From assembly GCA_035636095.1 (NCBI GenBank), contig DASPZU010000069.1, positions 1-64,000 on the forward strand: 64,000 bases of DNA, written 5' to 3'. This DNA comes from Gp7-AA10 sp035636095 (GTDB lineage Bacteria > Acidobacteriota > Thermoanaerobaculia > Gp7-AA8). The notes below the pieces were generated by a model, which saw nothing but the letters and a program-made list of their open reading frames with translations, searched no databases and was not told where the DNA came from. Position numbers and translations under genes: made by a program. Below, one piece after another: positions 27,239 through 38,220 of the stretch; positions within the stretch are counted from its first letter, which is position 1, and each line of letters starts with the position of its first letter.

Positions 27239-28513
27239 CGCCCTCTGCTCTTCTTCGATTTCCTGCCATTCCGGATCGCGCGTCACTTTTACGCGGTAGA
27301 TACGGCGACGGTCGGCGCGGTCGACCTCGAATCGATATCCGTTCTTGCTGATCACCGTCCCGGCTTTCGGAACGCGTCCTAGGGTCGTGAAGATCATTCC
27401 GGCGACAGTTTCGTAATCCTCGCCTGCGAAGCTGGCATCGAGCATCTCTTCCAGCGTGTCGATGGGAAGCATGCCGCTGATCAGGTATTCGTCGTTTCCG
27501 AGATCGACCACCGTCGCTTCGACCGACTCGTGCTCGTCGGCAATCTCCCCGACGATGTCCTCGACGATGTCTTCGATGGTGATCAAGCCGGCCGTCCCGC
27601 CGAACTCGTCGACCACGATGGCCAACTGCATGTGCTCGCTCTGAAATTCGCGCAGCAAGTCGGAGACCTTTTTCGTCTCCGGGACGAAGTAAGGCGGACG
27701 CGCGAGATCAGCGACCGTTTTCGGCTCCTTTCTCATGACATAATCAAATACATCTTTAATGTGTACAATTCCTGTGATGGCGTCGATGCTCTCCTGATAG
27801 ATCGGAATTCGTGAGAATTTCGATTCGCTGAATAGCCGCGCCAGTTCATCCAGCGACTTGCGTGCATCGAAGGCCAGCATGTCGATGCGCGGCGTCATCA
27901 GCTCGCGCGCCATGCGATCGCCGAACTCCACCACCGAGGCGATCATCTTCCCTTCGCTGGGCTCGAGGATCCCTTCCTCCTCCCCCACGTCGATGAAGGC
28001 CTGCACCTCTTCGTCAGTCACCGTCTCCGGCTCCGCCTCTTCCTCTTCCTGACGATCGAGGCGCGCGAACATGCGTCGCATCGGAAAGAGCACCGGCCAG
28101 AATAGGTAGTAGAAAAAATGCGAGAACGGGATCATGTGTTTCAGCGCGATCTCACCGATGTCATCCGGCACGAGCGCAAGGCCGAACTTCCACAGAATCA
28201 CGATTGCCAGCCACAGGCCTCCCGCGATCGCGACGGCACGAGCGATCGGGCGCGGCTGAACCGCCATCACGGTGCATGCAAACGACACCACCAGCGCGGT
28301 CTGCAGAAGCGCGCCGCTCATGAGCTGCAGGTTGCGCGGATCGTAGGAAAACCAGCGGCTGCCGCGCTCCAGCTCCGGATCGCCGCTCCATCGTCGGAGC
28401 GTGACCGCGCTGACCTGCTGCGCGAAATGGCGGACGGCATCGAAGAGGAGGTAGAAGACGCCGCTGACGACGGTCGCGGCAATCCATTCTCCGTGCGAGA
28501 GGCTACTTCCCAT
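27236..28513 (-). CDS. CBS-domain membrane protein, HlyC/CorC (CNNM-like) family
   Basis: 425 residues. N-terminal membrane region (helices near residues 8-25, 67-85, 92-113 and 125-145) resembles the DUF21 transmembrane domain, though it is divergent. A CBS pair follows at about 195-320 (MTPRIDMLAFDARKSLDELA; SRIPIYQ; GIVHIKDV) and a C-terminal CorC/HlyC domain (YETVAGMIFTTLGRVPKAGT). Family members are linked to magnesium or cobalt homeostasis. The gene lies upstream of era on the same strand; ybeY, often found in this neighbourhood, is not seen between them. Confidence 0.85.
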   Translation of the reverse strand: MGSSLSHGEWIAATVVSGVFYLLFDAVRHFAQQVSAVTLRRWSGDPELERGSRWFSYDPRNLQLMSGALLQTALVVSFACTVMAVQPRPIARAVAIAGGLWLAIVILWKFGLALVPDDIGEIALKHMIPFSHFFYYLFWPVLFPMRRMFARLDRQEEEEAEPETVTDEEVQAFIDVGEEEGILEPSEGKMIASVVEFGDRMARELMTPRIDMLAFDARKSLDELARLFSESKFSRIPIYQESIDAITGIVHIKDVFDYVMRKEPKTVADLARPPYFVPETKKVSDLLREFQSEHMQLAIVVDEFGGTAGLITIEDIVEDIVGEIADEHESVEATVVDLGNDEYLISGMLPIDTLEEMLDASFAGEDYETVAGMIFTTLGRVPKAGTVISKNGYRFEVDRADRRRIYRVKVTRDPEWQEIEEEQRA

Positions 28514-28534
28514 CGGGCGTGGGGCGGAATTCTA

Positions 28535-28996
28535 TCAACTGAGGAAGAGCGCAACTATGGCAACAACAAGTGCCGATTTCATCAGTAGTTCCGCGCGATG
28601 ATGAAGCTTTCCGAACACGGCGGCGTCCCCCCGATTCCGCTCCATCGCCGGTTCGAGATAGGCAATTTCGTAAACGACGGTCAGGGCAAGCAGCGCGATC
28701 GCGACCCATCGAACGGCGATCCAGGGACTCTCGGCATTGCGCTCCCACCCGACATACTTCGCGGCCGCGCCTGTGATGATCAGGACCACGGCGATGACTC
28801 TTAACCGCGAGAACCGGCGCAGCGTCGGACCGAAAATTGCCCCCGCCTCCGCCCTCGGAAGGGCCTTGAACAGGGCCGGCGCGACCAGGGCACCGAGGGC
28901 GATGCTTCCTCCGATCCAGAGGGCCAGGCCAACTTGATACAGGAAATTGATCGCTAGATACGACCAGTTTGGCATACTGAAGGCTAACAGCTTCAT
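28535..28996 (-). CDS. DUF4149-like four-helix membrane protein
   Basis: 153 residues from the ATG at 28996, which has GATGAGGAG about 10 bases upstream. Four hydrophobic helices occur at about residues 16-40 (LYQVGLALWIGGSIALGALV), 65-85, 97-112 and 133-151. The first helix pair with LWIGGS and a nearby APALFK fits the DUF4149/copper-resistance-D-like fold. The function is unknown. The start overlaps that of the divergent gene at 28995 by 2 bases, and an alternative ATG at 28975 is possible. Confidence 0.6.
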   Translation of the reverse strand: MKLLAFSMPNWSYLAINFLYQVGLALWIGGSIALGALVAPALFKALPRAEAGAIFGPTLRRFSRLRVIAVVLIITGAAAKYVGWERNAESPWIAVRWVAIALLALTVVYEIAYLEPAMERNRGDAAVFGKLHHRAELLMKSALVVAIVALFLS

Positions 28997-29645
28997 GACC
29001 GCGTTGCTCCTCATCACCGCCCTGACAATCCAGACCAACACGCTGGTGCTGCGCACCGGAGATCGCATTGCAGTGGAGGGAGTGGTGCGCGTGGACGGCC
29101 CGCAAGTTCTCTTCCGAGCCGGTGGCGCGCTGTACACGATTCCGACGCAAGACGTCGACCTCGATGCCAGTCGCAGCGAAGTGTTGCCGGCACCGATTCG
29201 GGCAGAGACACGGGGAAGGTTGCGCGTGACGCCTGAAGAGCGCGATCGGCTGCTTCGCGATCTCGAGCAGAATCACACCGGAACTGCGCCGCCTCCCGCG
29301 CCGCTCGAGGTTGTCGCTTCGCAAGCTCCTTACGAGCGACGACAGATCAACGAGGACGAGTGGTCTTGGCGGAATCGGGTCCACGCTTACGAAGAAGACA
29401 TCCGTCGCGCTCAGGAAGACGTCGATTACCTGGAGAACAAAGCGCAAGCCCTCAAGGCCCACATCGCCGGTCTTCTGTCCCTCGGATTCAAACCGAGTCA
29501 GTTTACATACGACACGACGCTGCTCGTGAACACGGTCGACCAGATTCCGCGCGCGCAACTCGAAGTCGTGCGCGCACAGCGGCTGTACGACCAATTCCGC
29601 GACGACGCGCGCAAGCAGGGCGTGACGCCGGGCTGGCTGCGTTAG
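28995..29645 (+). CDS. secreted or periplasmic coiled-coil protein, unknown
   Basis: 216 residues with a weak hydrophobic N-terminus (MTALLLITALTI). An SH3-like beta segment follows (LRTGDRIAVEGVVRVDG, then LYTIPTQDVDLD), similar in layout to the start of the protein at 42792. The second half is helical and charged, with a likely coiled coil (RVHAYEEDIRRAQEDVDYLE). The upstream in-frame extension lacks a ribosome site. No enzymatic motif is visible. Confidence 0.6.
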   Translation: MTALLLITALTIQTNTLVLRTGDRIAVEGVVRVDGPQVLFRAGGALYTIPTQDVDLDASRSEVLPAPIRAETRGRLRVTPEERDRLLRDLEQNHTGTAPPPAPLEVVASQAPYERRQINEDEWSWRNRVHAYEEDIRRAQEDVDYLENKAQALKAHIAGLLSLGFKPSQFTYDTTLLVNTVDQIPRAQLEVVRAQRLYDQFRDDARKQGVTPGWLR

Positions 29646-29659
29646 CGCGCTTCGCGGGC

Positions 29660-29714
29660 GTTGTCGGTTGTCGGTGTTCGGTTGTCGACAACTGACAACC
29701 GACAACTGACAACG
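29660..29714. repeat. GTTGTCG heptad palindrome between convergent genes
   Basis: Four GTTGTCG-type units (29660-29687) are followed by CGACAACTGACAACCGACAA and one more unit, forming a near-perfect hairpin. The right end abuts the TGA stop of the leftward flavin-reductase gene (29715-29717). The units have period 7, like the GGGATGA and AGTCCTG elements but with unrelated sequence. Confidence 0.88.
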
Positions 29715-30368
29715 TCAAGGCTCCGGTCCAAAGCTCTCCACGATCACTTCCGCGGTGTCCATCCCGTTCGCGCGCAAGGCCGACTGCACGCGCGCCAGGA
29801 AGCCATCGAATCCGGCCGTCATCTTCAGCGAGCCTTCGAGTGTTTTTCGATTGCGTCCGATGAGCATCTCGATCTTGCCGCTTTCGTGAACGATCGCGCC
29901 CGTGCGCGCGAGCGGATCGAAATCGCCCGCGTACAGAATGTGCCGCTGATCGGGCTCATACAGCACGGTGATCTTGCGGCGATCGCCGACGGCCAGCATG
30001 TGCAGCACGATGCTCCGAATCGGCGCGATTCCGGTGTCCCCGGCCAGGAAAACCACCGGACGGCCATCGGCCTGCGGTAGGACGAAGTCGCCGTAGGGCC
30101 CGTCGATGGAGACATCCGCGCCGGGCTCGAGCCTCTTGAGAGCTTCGCCCCCCTTGCCTGCTCCGACGCGGACGCATAGCTGCACGGCTTCCGGTAGTTG
30201 CGGCGCCGACGCGATGGTGTACGCACGCGAAACCCCTTCCGGAAACCCGAAGTTCACCCATTGCCCGGGCTCGAAGTGGAAATCGCGATCGTTCAACGCC
30301 ACCGTCAACTGAACGACCGAGGGGGCGAGCTCTTCGATCTCGGTGACGGTCGCGGTGTGCTCCGGCAT
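29715..30368 (-). CDS. ferredoxin/flavodoxin-NADP reductase-like FAD oxidoreductase
   Basis: A 217-residue single-chain FNR-family flavoprotein. FAD is bound by the RAYTIAS motif near residues 48-54; the nicotinamide nucleotide domain starts VVFLAGDTGIAPIRS, and the GxGxxP-like loop is present. There is no iron-sulfur domain, so it needs an external electron partner such as ferredoxin or a cytochrome. It ends the leftward run downstream of def. The stop codon touches a GTTGTCG palindrome. Confidence 0.85.
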   Translation of the reverse strand: MPEHTATVTEIEELAPSVVQLTVALNDRDFHFEPGQWVNFGFPEGVSRAYTIASAPQLPEAVQLCVRVGAGKGGEALKRLEPGADVSIDGPYGDFVLPQADGRPVVFLAGDTGIAPIRSIVLHMLAVGDRRKITVLYEPDQRHILYAGDFDPLARTGAIVHESGKIEMLIGRNRKTLEGSLKMTAGFDGFLARVQSALRANGMDTAEVIVESFGPEP

Positions 30369-30381
30369 GCAGCCGAAACGT

Positions 30382-30894
30382 TTACCACATCCCGGCCTTG
30401 GCGAGTTTCTGAATCTTCTTCACGATGCGGTCGCGCTTGAATCCGCGCAGGCGATCGACGAAGAGTTTGCCATCGAGATGATCGATCTCGTGGGAGATGG
30501 CACGGGCCATCAGTCCCTCTCCCCACATGTCGCGCGGCTCGCCATTGCGGTCGAGAAAGCGAACGTGCACGCGTTCCGGCCGCACCAGCGTCTCGGTGAA
30601 ATCGGGGACCGACAGGCAACCCTCGTCTTCCGTCAGCTTTCCTTCCAGGGCATCGATTTCGGGATTGACCAGAACGTGCAACTCCCCCGGACGTTTGCCG
30701 ACGGAGAGATCGATGACAGCCAGGCGCTTGCTGACCCCGATCTGGTTCGCAGCGAGCCCGATCCCGGGCGCGGCGTGCATCGTCTCGACCATGGCGTCGA
30801 TCAGCTTCTGCAGCGATGGATCGAATGATGTGACCGGATCCGTCCGGCGGCGCAGGACCTCGTCGCCGAATTTGCGAATCGGGAGGACCGACAA
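30382..30894 (-). CDS. def: peptide deformylase
   Basis: A 170-residue metalloenzyme that removes the formyl group from nascent N-terminal methionine. All three motifs are present: GIGLAANQIG, EGCLSVP (metal-ligand Cys) and HEIDHLDG (two His ligands and the catalytic Glu). It starts with TTG immediately after the TGA of the upstream cyclic-nucleotide-binding gene, so translation is probably coupled. Thirteen bases separate it from the reductase gene. Confidence 0.96.
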   Translation of the reverse strand: MSVLPIRKFGDEVLRRRTDPVTSFDPSLQKLIDAMVETMHAAPGIGLAANQIGVSKRLAVIDLSVGKRPGELHVLVNPEIDALEGKLTEDEGCLSVPDFTETLVRPERVHVRFLDRNGEPRDMWGEGLMARAISHEIDHLDGKLFVDRLRGFKRDRIVKKIQKLAKAGMW

Positions 30895-31653
30895 TCAGCT
30901 TCCCCGTTTTTTGAGACTCTCGATCATGGCCTCGACGGTGTGCTTCGCGCGTTTCTTGTAAAACTCGTCGAGAACTTTCTGGATGCCGGGATACTTGCCG
31001 AGGGCGTTGTCGAGTTTCTCCTTATCGAGTCGCAGAAGCTCGGTGGGCTGCGAAGCCGTGATGGTCGCGGTGCGCGGCTTTCCAGTCAGGACGCTCACTT
31101 CGCCGAAGAAATCGCCCTCGCCCAGCTTGGCGAGATAGACGCTGCCGCCCGTCTGGCCTGTGCCGCGCGTGTAAACCTTCACTTCACCGTGGGCGATGAT
31201 GTACATCGAGGAGCCGGACTCCCCCTCCGAGATGATGATGTCTCCTTCGCGATGCTGCTCCAGGTCCATCTCCTTGACCAGCGCGGCGCGTTCTTCGTCG
31301 CTCAACACCTCGAACAACGGACTTTGAGGCAAGTCGCGGCTGAACATCGGTTCGCCTTTGGCTGGCGCACCGCCAGGGGGCGCTGCCGTGCCCGACGATT
31401 CGCGAACCTTCTCGGCCTTCTTGCGGACGGCGATCGCCTGCACGGTCAGGCCGTTGTCTTCATAGTACTTGGCGGTGTGCTCGTATTGCGCGGCCGCTTC
31501 TTCGAAGTCTCCGTGGCCGGCCAGCGCGTCGGCGTACTGCAATCGGATGCGCGGATTGCTGGGATATTTGTCGAGGTCGTCTTTCAGCAGAGGAATTGCC
31601 TTGGCGTAATCCTTCCGCGCGAGCAGATTTGCGCCACTAGTCTCTTCAGCCAT
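30895..31653 (-). CDS. TPR and cyclic-nucleotide-binding domain protein
   Basis: 252 residues. The N-terminal about 85 residues form two TPR-like repeats (KDYAKAIPLLKDDLDKYPSN; DFEEAAAQYEHTAKYYEDNG). A flexible Gly/Ala/Pro linker leads to a cNMP-binding domain at about 105-225, with the phosphate-binding cassette GEGDFFGEVSVLTGKPRTAT, including the Glu and Arg that contact the nucleotide. No DNA-binding HTH follows; the C-terminus is a basic helix. It is probably a cytoplasmic adaptor that senses cAMP or a related nucleotide. It lies in the bamD-cpoB-def run. Confidence 0.82.
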   Translation of the reverse strand: MAEETSGANLLARKDYAKAIPLLKDDLDKYPSNPRIRLQYADALAGHGDFEEAAAQYEHTAKYYEDNGLTVQAIAVRKKAEKVRESSGTAAPPGGAPAKGEPMFSRDLPQSPLFEVLSDEERAALVKEMDLEQHREGDIIISEGESGSSMYIIAHGEVKVYTRGTGQTGGSVYLAKLGEGDFFGEVSVLTGKPRTATITASQPTELLRLDKEKLDNALGKYPGIQKVLDEFYKKRAKHTVEAMIESLKKRGS

Positions 31654-31679
31654 GCGTCGTTATTGTATCGGACGGCGCG

Positions 31680-32378
31680 CTAGTACTTGATCCGCTGCAG
31701 TTCCTGCTTCGCGGACGCGGCGGCAGTCGAGTAGGGATATTTGCGGATACATTCCTCGAACGTCTTCCGCGCCATTCCCAGGTCGCTGATTTTCTCGTAG
31801 GTAACGCCGAGTTTGAGCATCGCGTCGGGGGCTTTGTTCTCGGTCGCGAACTCTTTGGTGACCCGTTCGTAGAAACGCATCGCTTTGTTGTAGTCGCCGG
31901 CAGCAAAGTAGGTTTCGCCGATCCAGAAAAGGGCGTTGTCGGCGAGCTGGCCGGTCGGGTCGCCGTCGAGCACCTGCTGGAACATCGCGCGCGATTCGGC
32001 ATGCTTTCCCTGGCTGAACAGCATCAGCGCGCGGCGGTAAGTTTCGGCGACGTCGGCGACGTGGAGCGCCGGCGACCTCGCCGGCGCGGTCGTGGAAGTC
32101 GCCGCCGGGGTCGGCGGCGCTCCACCTTCCAACTTCGAGATGCGGGCATTGAGGACGTCGAGGCGGTCGAGCAGCTCGGTGAGCGACGTCTGAAGGTCGA
32201 CGAGCTGTTTGTCGACCGTAGGAGAGGAAGCCGGCTGGGGCGGCGGGACGAGTGACGGCTCATCCGCTGGCTGCTTGGAGGAAGCGCATGACAAAGTCAG
32301 AAGGCAGAAGGCAGAAGGCAGAAGGAAGCGGAGCGCGGCTCTTACTGCTGCCTTCTGCTTTCTGCCTTCTGCCTTCAT
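31680..32378 (-). CDS. cpoB: CpoB/YbgF-like Tol-Pal-associated TPR lipoprotein
   Basis: 232 residues. The signal-like N-terminus MKAEGRKQKAAVRAALRF runs on into LLPSAFCLLTLSC (an imperfect lipobox at Cys31) and is wholly encoded by a GAAGGCA palindrome. A coiled coil follows (VDKQLVDLQTSLTELLDRL), then a Pro/Ala linker containing a second palindrome, and three TPR units from about residue 113 (YRRALMLFSQGKHAESRAMF). CpoB coordinates cell-wall synthesis with outer-membrane constriction. The ATG overlaps the bamD stop by 4 bases, which fixes the start. Confidence 0.87.
   Translation of the reverse strand: MKAEGRKQKAAVRAALRFLLPSAFCLLTLSCASSKQPADEPSLVPPPQPASSPTVDKQLVDLQTSLTELLDRLDVLNARISKLEGGAPPTPAATSTTAPARSPALHVADVAETYRRALMLFSQGKHAESRAMFQQVLDGDPTGQLADNALFWIGETYFAAGDYNKAMRFYERVTKEFATENKAPDAMLKLGVTYEKISDLGMARKTFEECIRKYPYSTAAASAKQELQRIKY
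32061..32126. repeat. GGAGCGCCG-family palindrome in the cpoB linker
   Basis: GTGGAGCGCCGGCGACCTCG opens the element and CGGCGGCGCTCCACC closes it, making a 66-base inverted repeat in frame in cpoB. It encodes about residues 84-106, the Pro/Ala/Thr-rich linker (GGAPPTPAATSTTAPARSP) between coiled coil and TPR domain. Related copies lie in spmA and leuS. Confidence 0.65.
32297..32376. repeat. GAAGGCA heptad palindrome encoding the cpoB signal peptide
   Basis: The left arm (32299-32325, + strand) is GAAGGCA repeated three times plus a partial unit; the right arm (32345-32376) is the reverse complement with TGCCTTC units. Read on the minus strand, GAAGGCA units encode a basic, charged heptad and TGCCTTC units a hydrophobic heptad (CLLPSAF). 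The hairpin therefore encodes the charged n-region and hydrophobic core of a signal peptide. The first bases include the TGA stop of bamD. A sister element is at 40111-40190. Confidence 0.88.
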
Positions 32379-33163
32379 GCCGTCTTCATCTGATCGAGCC
32401 ACCGTTTCGCCCGGTCGGCGTAGTTGCTCTTGGGAAACTCCGAGATCACGCGCTCGAAGTAGAGTCGCGCTTCCGCTTTTCTACCCAGTCCCGCCAGCGC
32501 CGTGCCCATGTCGTAGAAAACGGCATCGCGCTCGCGATAGTTCGGATAGGTGTCGATGATGTAATTCAATCGCTGGATCGCCGAGGGGTAGCTGCGCCGC
32601 TTCATGTAAAAGCGCGCGATGATGTGCTCATGTTTCGCGAGACGATCCAGCGCGTCCTGCAGCCGCTTATCCGCTTCGGGACGCAAGGCGCTGTTCGGGA
32701 AGGTGTGGATCATGTCGTTGAACTTCTCGACCGCTTCGCGAGTTTTCTGCTGATCGCGGTCGGGCTTTTCCATCTGTTTGTACGCCACCATCGCGATCTG
32801 CAGCATGGCGTAATCGGCGCGGTCGCTTCCGGGATAGCGATTGATGAAGTCGCGGTATTTGTACTGCGCTTCGACGAGATTCACCGGATCGCCCTGCGCG
32901 TAGTACGTGTCGGCAACCCGCAGAAGAGCGCGGCGTCCCAGCGGATCGTTGGGATGGTTTTCGTAGATGTAGCTGTAGTAGGTCCGCGCTCGCGGGTACC
33001 GCTTTTTCCCGAATTGCTCCTCGCCGCGGTCGAAAAGCTGCTCTTTGCTGAGCTTCGTCAGCTCAGGATCGACGGCCGGCCGGATCGGACGTGGTCCGCC
33101 GTGACGGCAGGCTGCGAGCGACAGCGCGATCGCTGCCAGGAGAACGATTCCAGTTCGTTTCAA
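32375..33163 (-). CDS. bamD: outer-membrane assembly lipoprotein BamD
   Basis: 262 residues with lipoprotein signal MKRTGIVLLAAIALSLAAC (Cys19). Five TPR motifs follow (LFDRGEEQFGKKRYPRARTY; RRALLRVADTYYAQGDPV; later AIQRLNYIIDTYPNY). BamD is the essential lipoprotein of the BAM complex that inserts beta-barrels such as the receptor at 22892 and the barrel at 38218. It overlaps cpoB by 4 bases and follows rpe by 5 bases. Confidence 0.92.
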   Translation of the reverse strand: MKRTGIVLLAAIALSLAACRHGGPRPIRPAVDPELTKLSKEQLFDRGEEQFGKKRYPRARTYYSYIYENHPNDPLGRRALLRVADTYYAQGDPVNLVEAQYKYRDFINRYPGSDRADYAMLQIAMVAYKQMEKPDRDQQKTREAVEKFNDMIHTFPNSALRPEADKRLQDALDRLAKHEHIIARFYMKRRSYPSAIQRLNYIIDTYPNYRERDAVFYDMGTALAGLGRKAEARLYFERVISEFPKSNYADRAKRWLDQMKTA

Positions 33164-33168
33164 TTGAT

Positions 33169-33834
33169 TTACACCTTCAATGCTGTAACAGAGGCGCGGA
33201 TCAACTCCATTGCCGCTGTTCGGTCCTGATGCCCGAAGATCGCCGATCCCGCCACCAAAATCGTGGCGCCGGCGGACACCACCCTGGGCGCCGTCTTGGC
33301 GTCAATGCCGCCGTCGACCTCGATCTCCACCGGAAGTCCGCGTTCGCGGATCATCTGAGCGATATGACGTATCTTGGGCACAACAGGTTCGATGAAGTGC
33401 TGTCCGCCGAATCCGGGATTGACGGTCATCACCAGAACGAAATCGCAGAACTCGATCGAGGTGCTCAGGGATTCCGCCGGGGTAGCGGGATTGATGGCGA
33501 TCCCCGCCCTGGCCCCCCCGTCCCGGATCAACTGCAGCGCTCGCTGGAGGTGCGGCTCGGCCTCCTGGTGGATGGAGATCATGTCGGCGCCGGCGTCGAT
33601 AAACCGCTCGATGTAGAGCTGCGGCTGCTCGATCATCAGGTGGCAGTCGAAGGTTAGTTTGCTGACCGCGCGACACGCTTTCACGACCGCCGGTCCCATG
33701 GTGATGTTCGGGACGAAATGTCCGTCCATGACATCGAGATGCAGCAGGTCGGCCGATTTCTCGACGCTCGCGATCTCCTCCGAGAGTTTCGCGAAATTTG
33801 CGGAGAGCAGTGATGGAGCGATTTTGATGTTCAC
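33169..33834 (-). CDS. rpe: ribulose-phosphate 3-epimerase
   Basis: A 221-residue TIM-barrel enzyme interconverting ribulose 5-phosphate and xylulose 5-phosphate in the pentose-phosphate pathway. Motifs include KIAPSLLSANFAKL, LHLDVMDGHFVPNITMGP (metal-ligand His and catalytic Asp), HLMIEQP, VLVMTVNPGFGGQ and EVDGGID. It sits between the PASTA protein and bamD with 2- and 5-base gaps, so it belongs to one leftward transcription unit. Confidence 0.96.
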   Translation of the reverse strand: MNIKIAPSLLSANFAKLSEEIASVEKSADLLHLDVMDGHFVPNITMGPAVVKACRAVSKLTFDCHLMIEQPQLYIERFIDAGADMISIHQEAEPHLQRALQLIRDGGARAGIAINPATPAESLSTSIEFCDFVLVMTVNPGFGGQHFIEPVVPKIRHIAQMIRERGLPVEIEVDGGIDAKTAPRVVSAGATILVAGSAIFGHQDRTAAMELIRASVTALKV

Positions 33835-33836
33835 AT

Positions 33837-34588
33837 TTAACCCGGTGGCGGCTGTTCGACGATGGCAGTCTCTTCGTGTCGGCAGACGACGATGCTGATC
33901 GGATCGCGCGCGCTTACCGGCGCGCCACGAAGCGGGAACTGCCGGATGATTATGCCATCGGCGATTCCCGGATAGGCCTCGAACTTGACGTTCGACACGA
34001 CCAGGCCGTGCGCCTCCAGATACGGCCGCACCTTGTCGAGTGGACGATCGATGATGTCGGGCATGATGAACGTCAGCGGCGGAGGCGTCGCACCGACCAG
34101 CAATGACACCGGCGTTTGCGCCGCTACCACCGTTCCTTTGGGCGGATCGGCGGCTAGAATTCCCTGCTCCGGCCCCTCGACATAGGACATGCTGCCGGGC
34201 TTCAGATTTTGCTGGCCGAGGCGCAACACGGCGGTCCCGGCGCGTTCACCCCTGAAATCGGGAACGCGCAGCACCAGCGGACCTGTGCTCAGCTCGACCT
34301 GGATTGTCGTGCCGCGTTTGATCAGATTCGTCGCGCCCGGCGCGCGGTTCTGCCACACGATGTTGCCGGCTGCCACCTTGTCCGAATTGCGGCGGTGCTC
34401 GGTGTCGACCTGCAGGGTGACGCCGAGGTCCGAGCAGATCGCTTTCGCTTCATCGACGGATTTTCCGATCAGATTTGGCGTCGACACCGATTTGCCGCGG
34501 ATGAAGAAGGTGAAGCAGACGTAGCTGCTCACACCGAAAAGAAGGACCGTGAGACAGGCGAAGAGTAAGTTTCCCAGGCAGCCGGACT

Positions 34589-34592
<4 letters not shown>
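33837..34592 (-). CDS. membrane-anchored triple-PASTA protein
   Basis: 251 residues. One N-terminal membrane helix (GNLLFACLTVLLFGVSSYVCFTFF, residues 7-30) anchors three extracytoplasmic PASTA domains at about 36-103 (TPNLIGKSVDEAKAICSDLG), 108-168 (VPDFRGERAGTAVLRLGQ) and 174-240 (MPDIIDRPLDKVRPYLEA). PASTA domains bind peptidoglycan or muropeptides. There is no kinase or penicillin-binding domain attached, unlike PknB or PBP2x. It overlaps the lon stop by 4 bases. Confidence 0.87.
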
Positions 34593-37057
<2,465 letters not shown>

Positions 37058-37147
37058 CGTGCGCTACACTGATTTGTGACCGCGCTCAACTACATCGGCA
37101 TACAAATTGTAGAAAATGCCGGTGGGTTGAACAATCATTCTGAACCA

Positions 37148-38122
37148 ATGAGTGCACCGGCTTCGACGGTCGTGGTGTCCGATCCGACGCTCAAACGCGC
37201 CGATTTGCACTGTCATAGCCGCTTTTCGATCTTCAAGTATTTCCGGCGGGCCAACACCCGAGACTGCTACAACGCCCCGGAAGACGTCTACAGGATCGCA
37301 AAAGAGCGAGGAATGAGCTATGTCACCCTCACCGATCACGACTCGATTGATGGCGCGCTGTACCTGTTGAACAAGCATCCCGATCTAAAGGATTTCTTCA
37401 TCGGTGAAGAAGTCGAAACCTACTTCCCCGAGACCGGGCAGCGCATCCACGTGGGGGTGTGGGGTCTCAGCGAAGCGCAGCACCGGGAGATTCAGCGATT
37501 GCGGCCCAACATCCGGGAGCTCATCCCTTACATGAAGTCGGAGCGGCTGCTGTTCGGCGTCAATCACCTCTTCCAAAACTACCGGATGAAAAACGTGGCG
37601 GGCCGCTATATCGCGGAGCTGCTCGACATGTTCGACGTTTTCGAAGTGCTCAACGGTGCCATGGCGTCGTTCCACAATCGGATGGTGCAGCAGCTCATCG
37701 ACACGGTGCAGCGAGAGCATGGCCGTCGCATTTCGATGGTCGGCGGCTCCGATGCCCACACCCTCAAACACGTCGCGAAAGTGCACACCGTTTCGAAGGG
37801 CGACACCGTCCCCGAATTTCTTGCCAGCGTCCGCGCCGGCGATTGCTTCGGCTGGGGCGAAGAGATGCGCTTCCGCGACCTGGTTGCCGACATCTACATT
37901 CTGTTCCTCGCCTATCACGGCGAAACCGGCGCCGATCTCCGGTCGCGCGACTACACGCCCGCCGACAAGATGATCCAGCTCGCGACGCGCCTGGCGTCGA
38001 TTCCGACCGCGATCTCAGGTCTGCCCGCCGCGATCACGTCGCTGAACTACCTCAAGCAGATCGTGATCACAAAAGGCATCTCGATGCGCTTCGATCGCCT
38101 GCGCGAAGAAATCCGCCGCTAG
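37148..38122 (+). CDS. PHP-domain phosphoesterase
   Basis: 324 residues from the ATG at 37148; a GTG at 37076 in frame is possible. PHP metal-binding motifs are ADLHCHSRFS, LTDHDSIDG, GVNHLFQ and GGSDAHT. The protein is soluble and lacks polymerase domains, so it is probably a stand-alone metal-dependent phosphoesterase acting on nucleotides or sugar phosphates; the substrate is unknown. The C-terminal about 70 residues may form an added helical domain. It is divergent from lon. The TAG stop is in a palindromic element. Confidence 0.83.
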   Translation: MSAPASTVVVSDPTLKRADLHCHSRFSIFKYFRRANTRDCYNAPEDVYRIAKERGMSYVTLTDHDSIDGALYLLNKHPDLKDFFIGEEVETYFPETGQRIHVGVWGLSEAQHREIQRLRPNIRELIPYMKSERLLFGVNHLFQNYRMKNVAGRYIAELLDMFDVFEVLNGAMASFHNRMVQQLIDTVQREHGRRISMVGGSDAHTLKHVAKVHTVSKGDTVPEFLASVRAGDCFGWGEEMRFRDLVADIYILFLAYHGETGADLRSRDYTPADKMIQLATRLASIPTAISGLPAAITSLNYLKQIVITKGISMRFDRLREEIRR

Positions 38123-38220
38123 TAGGTGCCGCGCCTACAGTTTTCAGTTTTTTCCACCTATGGGAGAGACGTTCTACGACCTGCAGAACAAGGCGAAAAC
38201 TGTAGGCGCGGCACCTACTA
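38120..38220. repeat. TAGTAGGTGCCGCGCCTACAG palindrome with both convergent stop codons
   Basis: A near-perfect terminal inverted repeat of about 23 bases: TAGTAGGTGCCGCGCCTACA on the left and its complement TGTAGGCGCGGCACCTACTA on the right, with CAGTTTT/AAAACTG extending the stems. The outermost TAG on each strand is the stop codon of the PHP gene and of the outer-membrane gene. About 50 bases of unique sequence lie in the middle. Confidence 0.88.
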
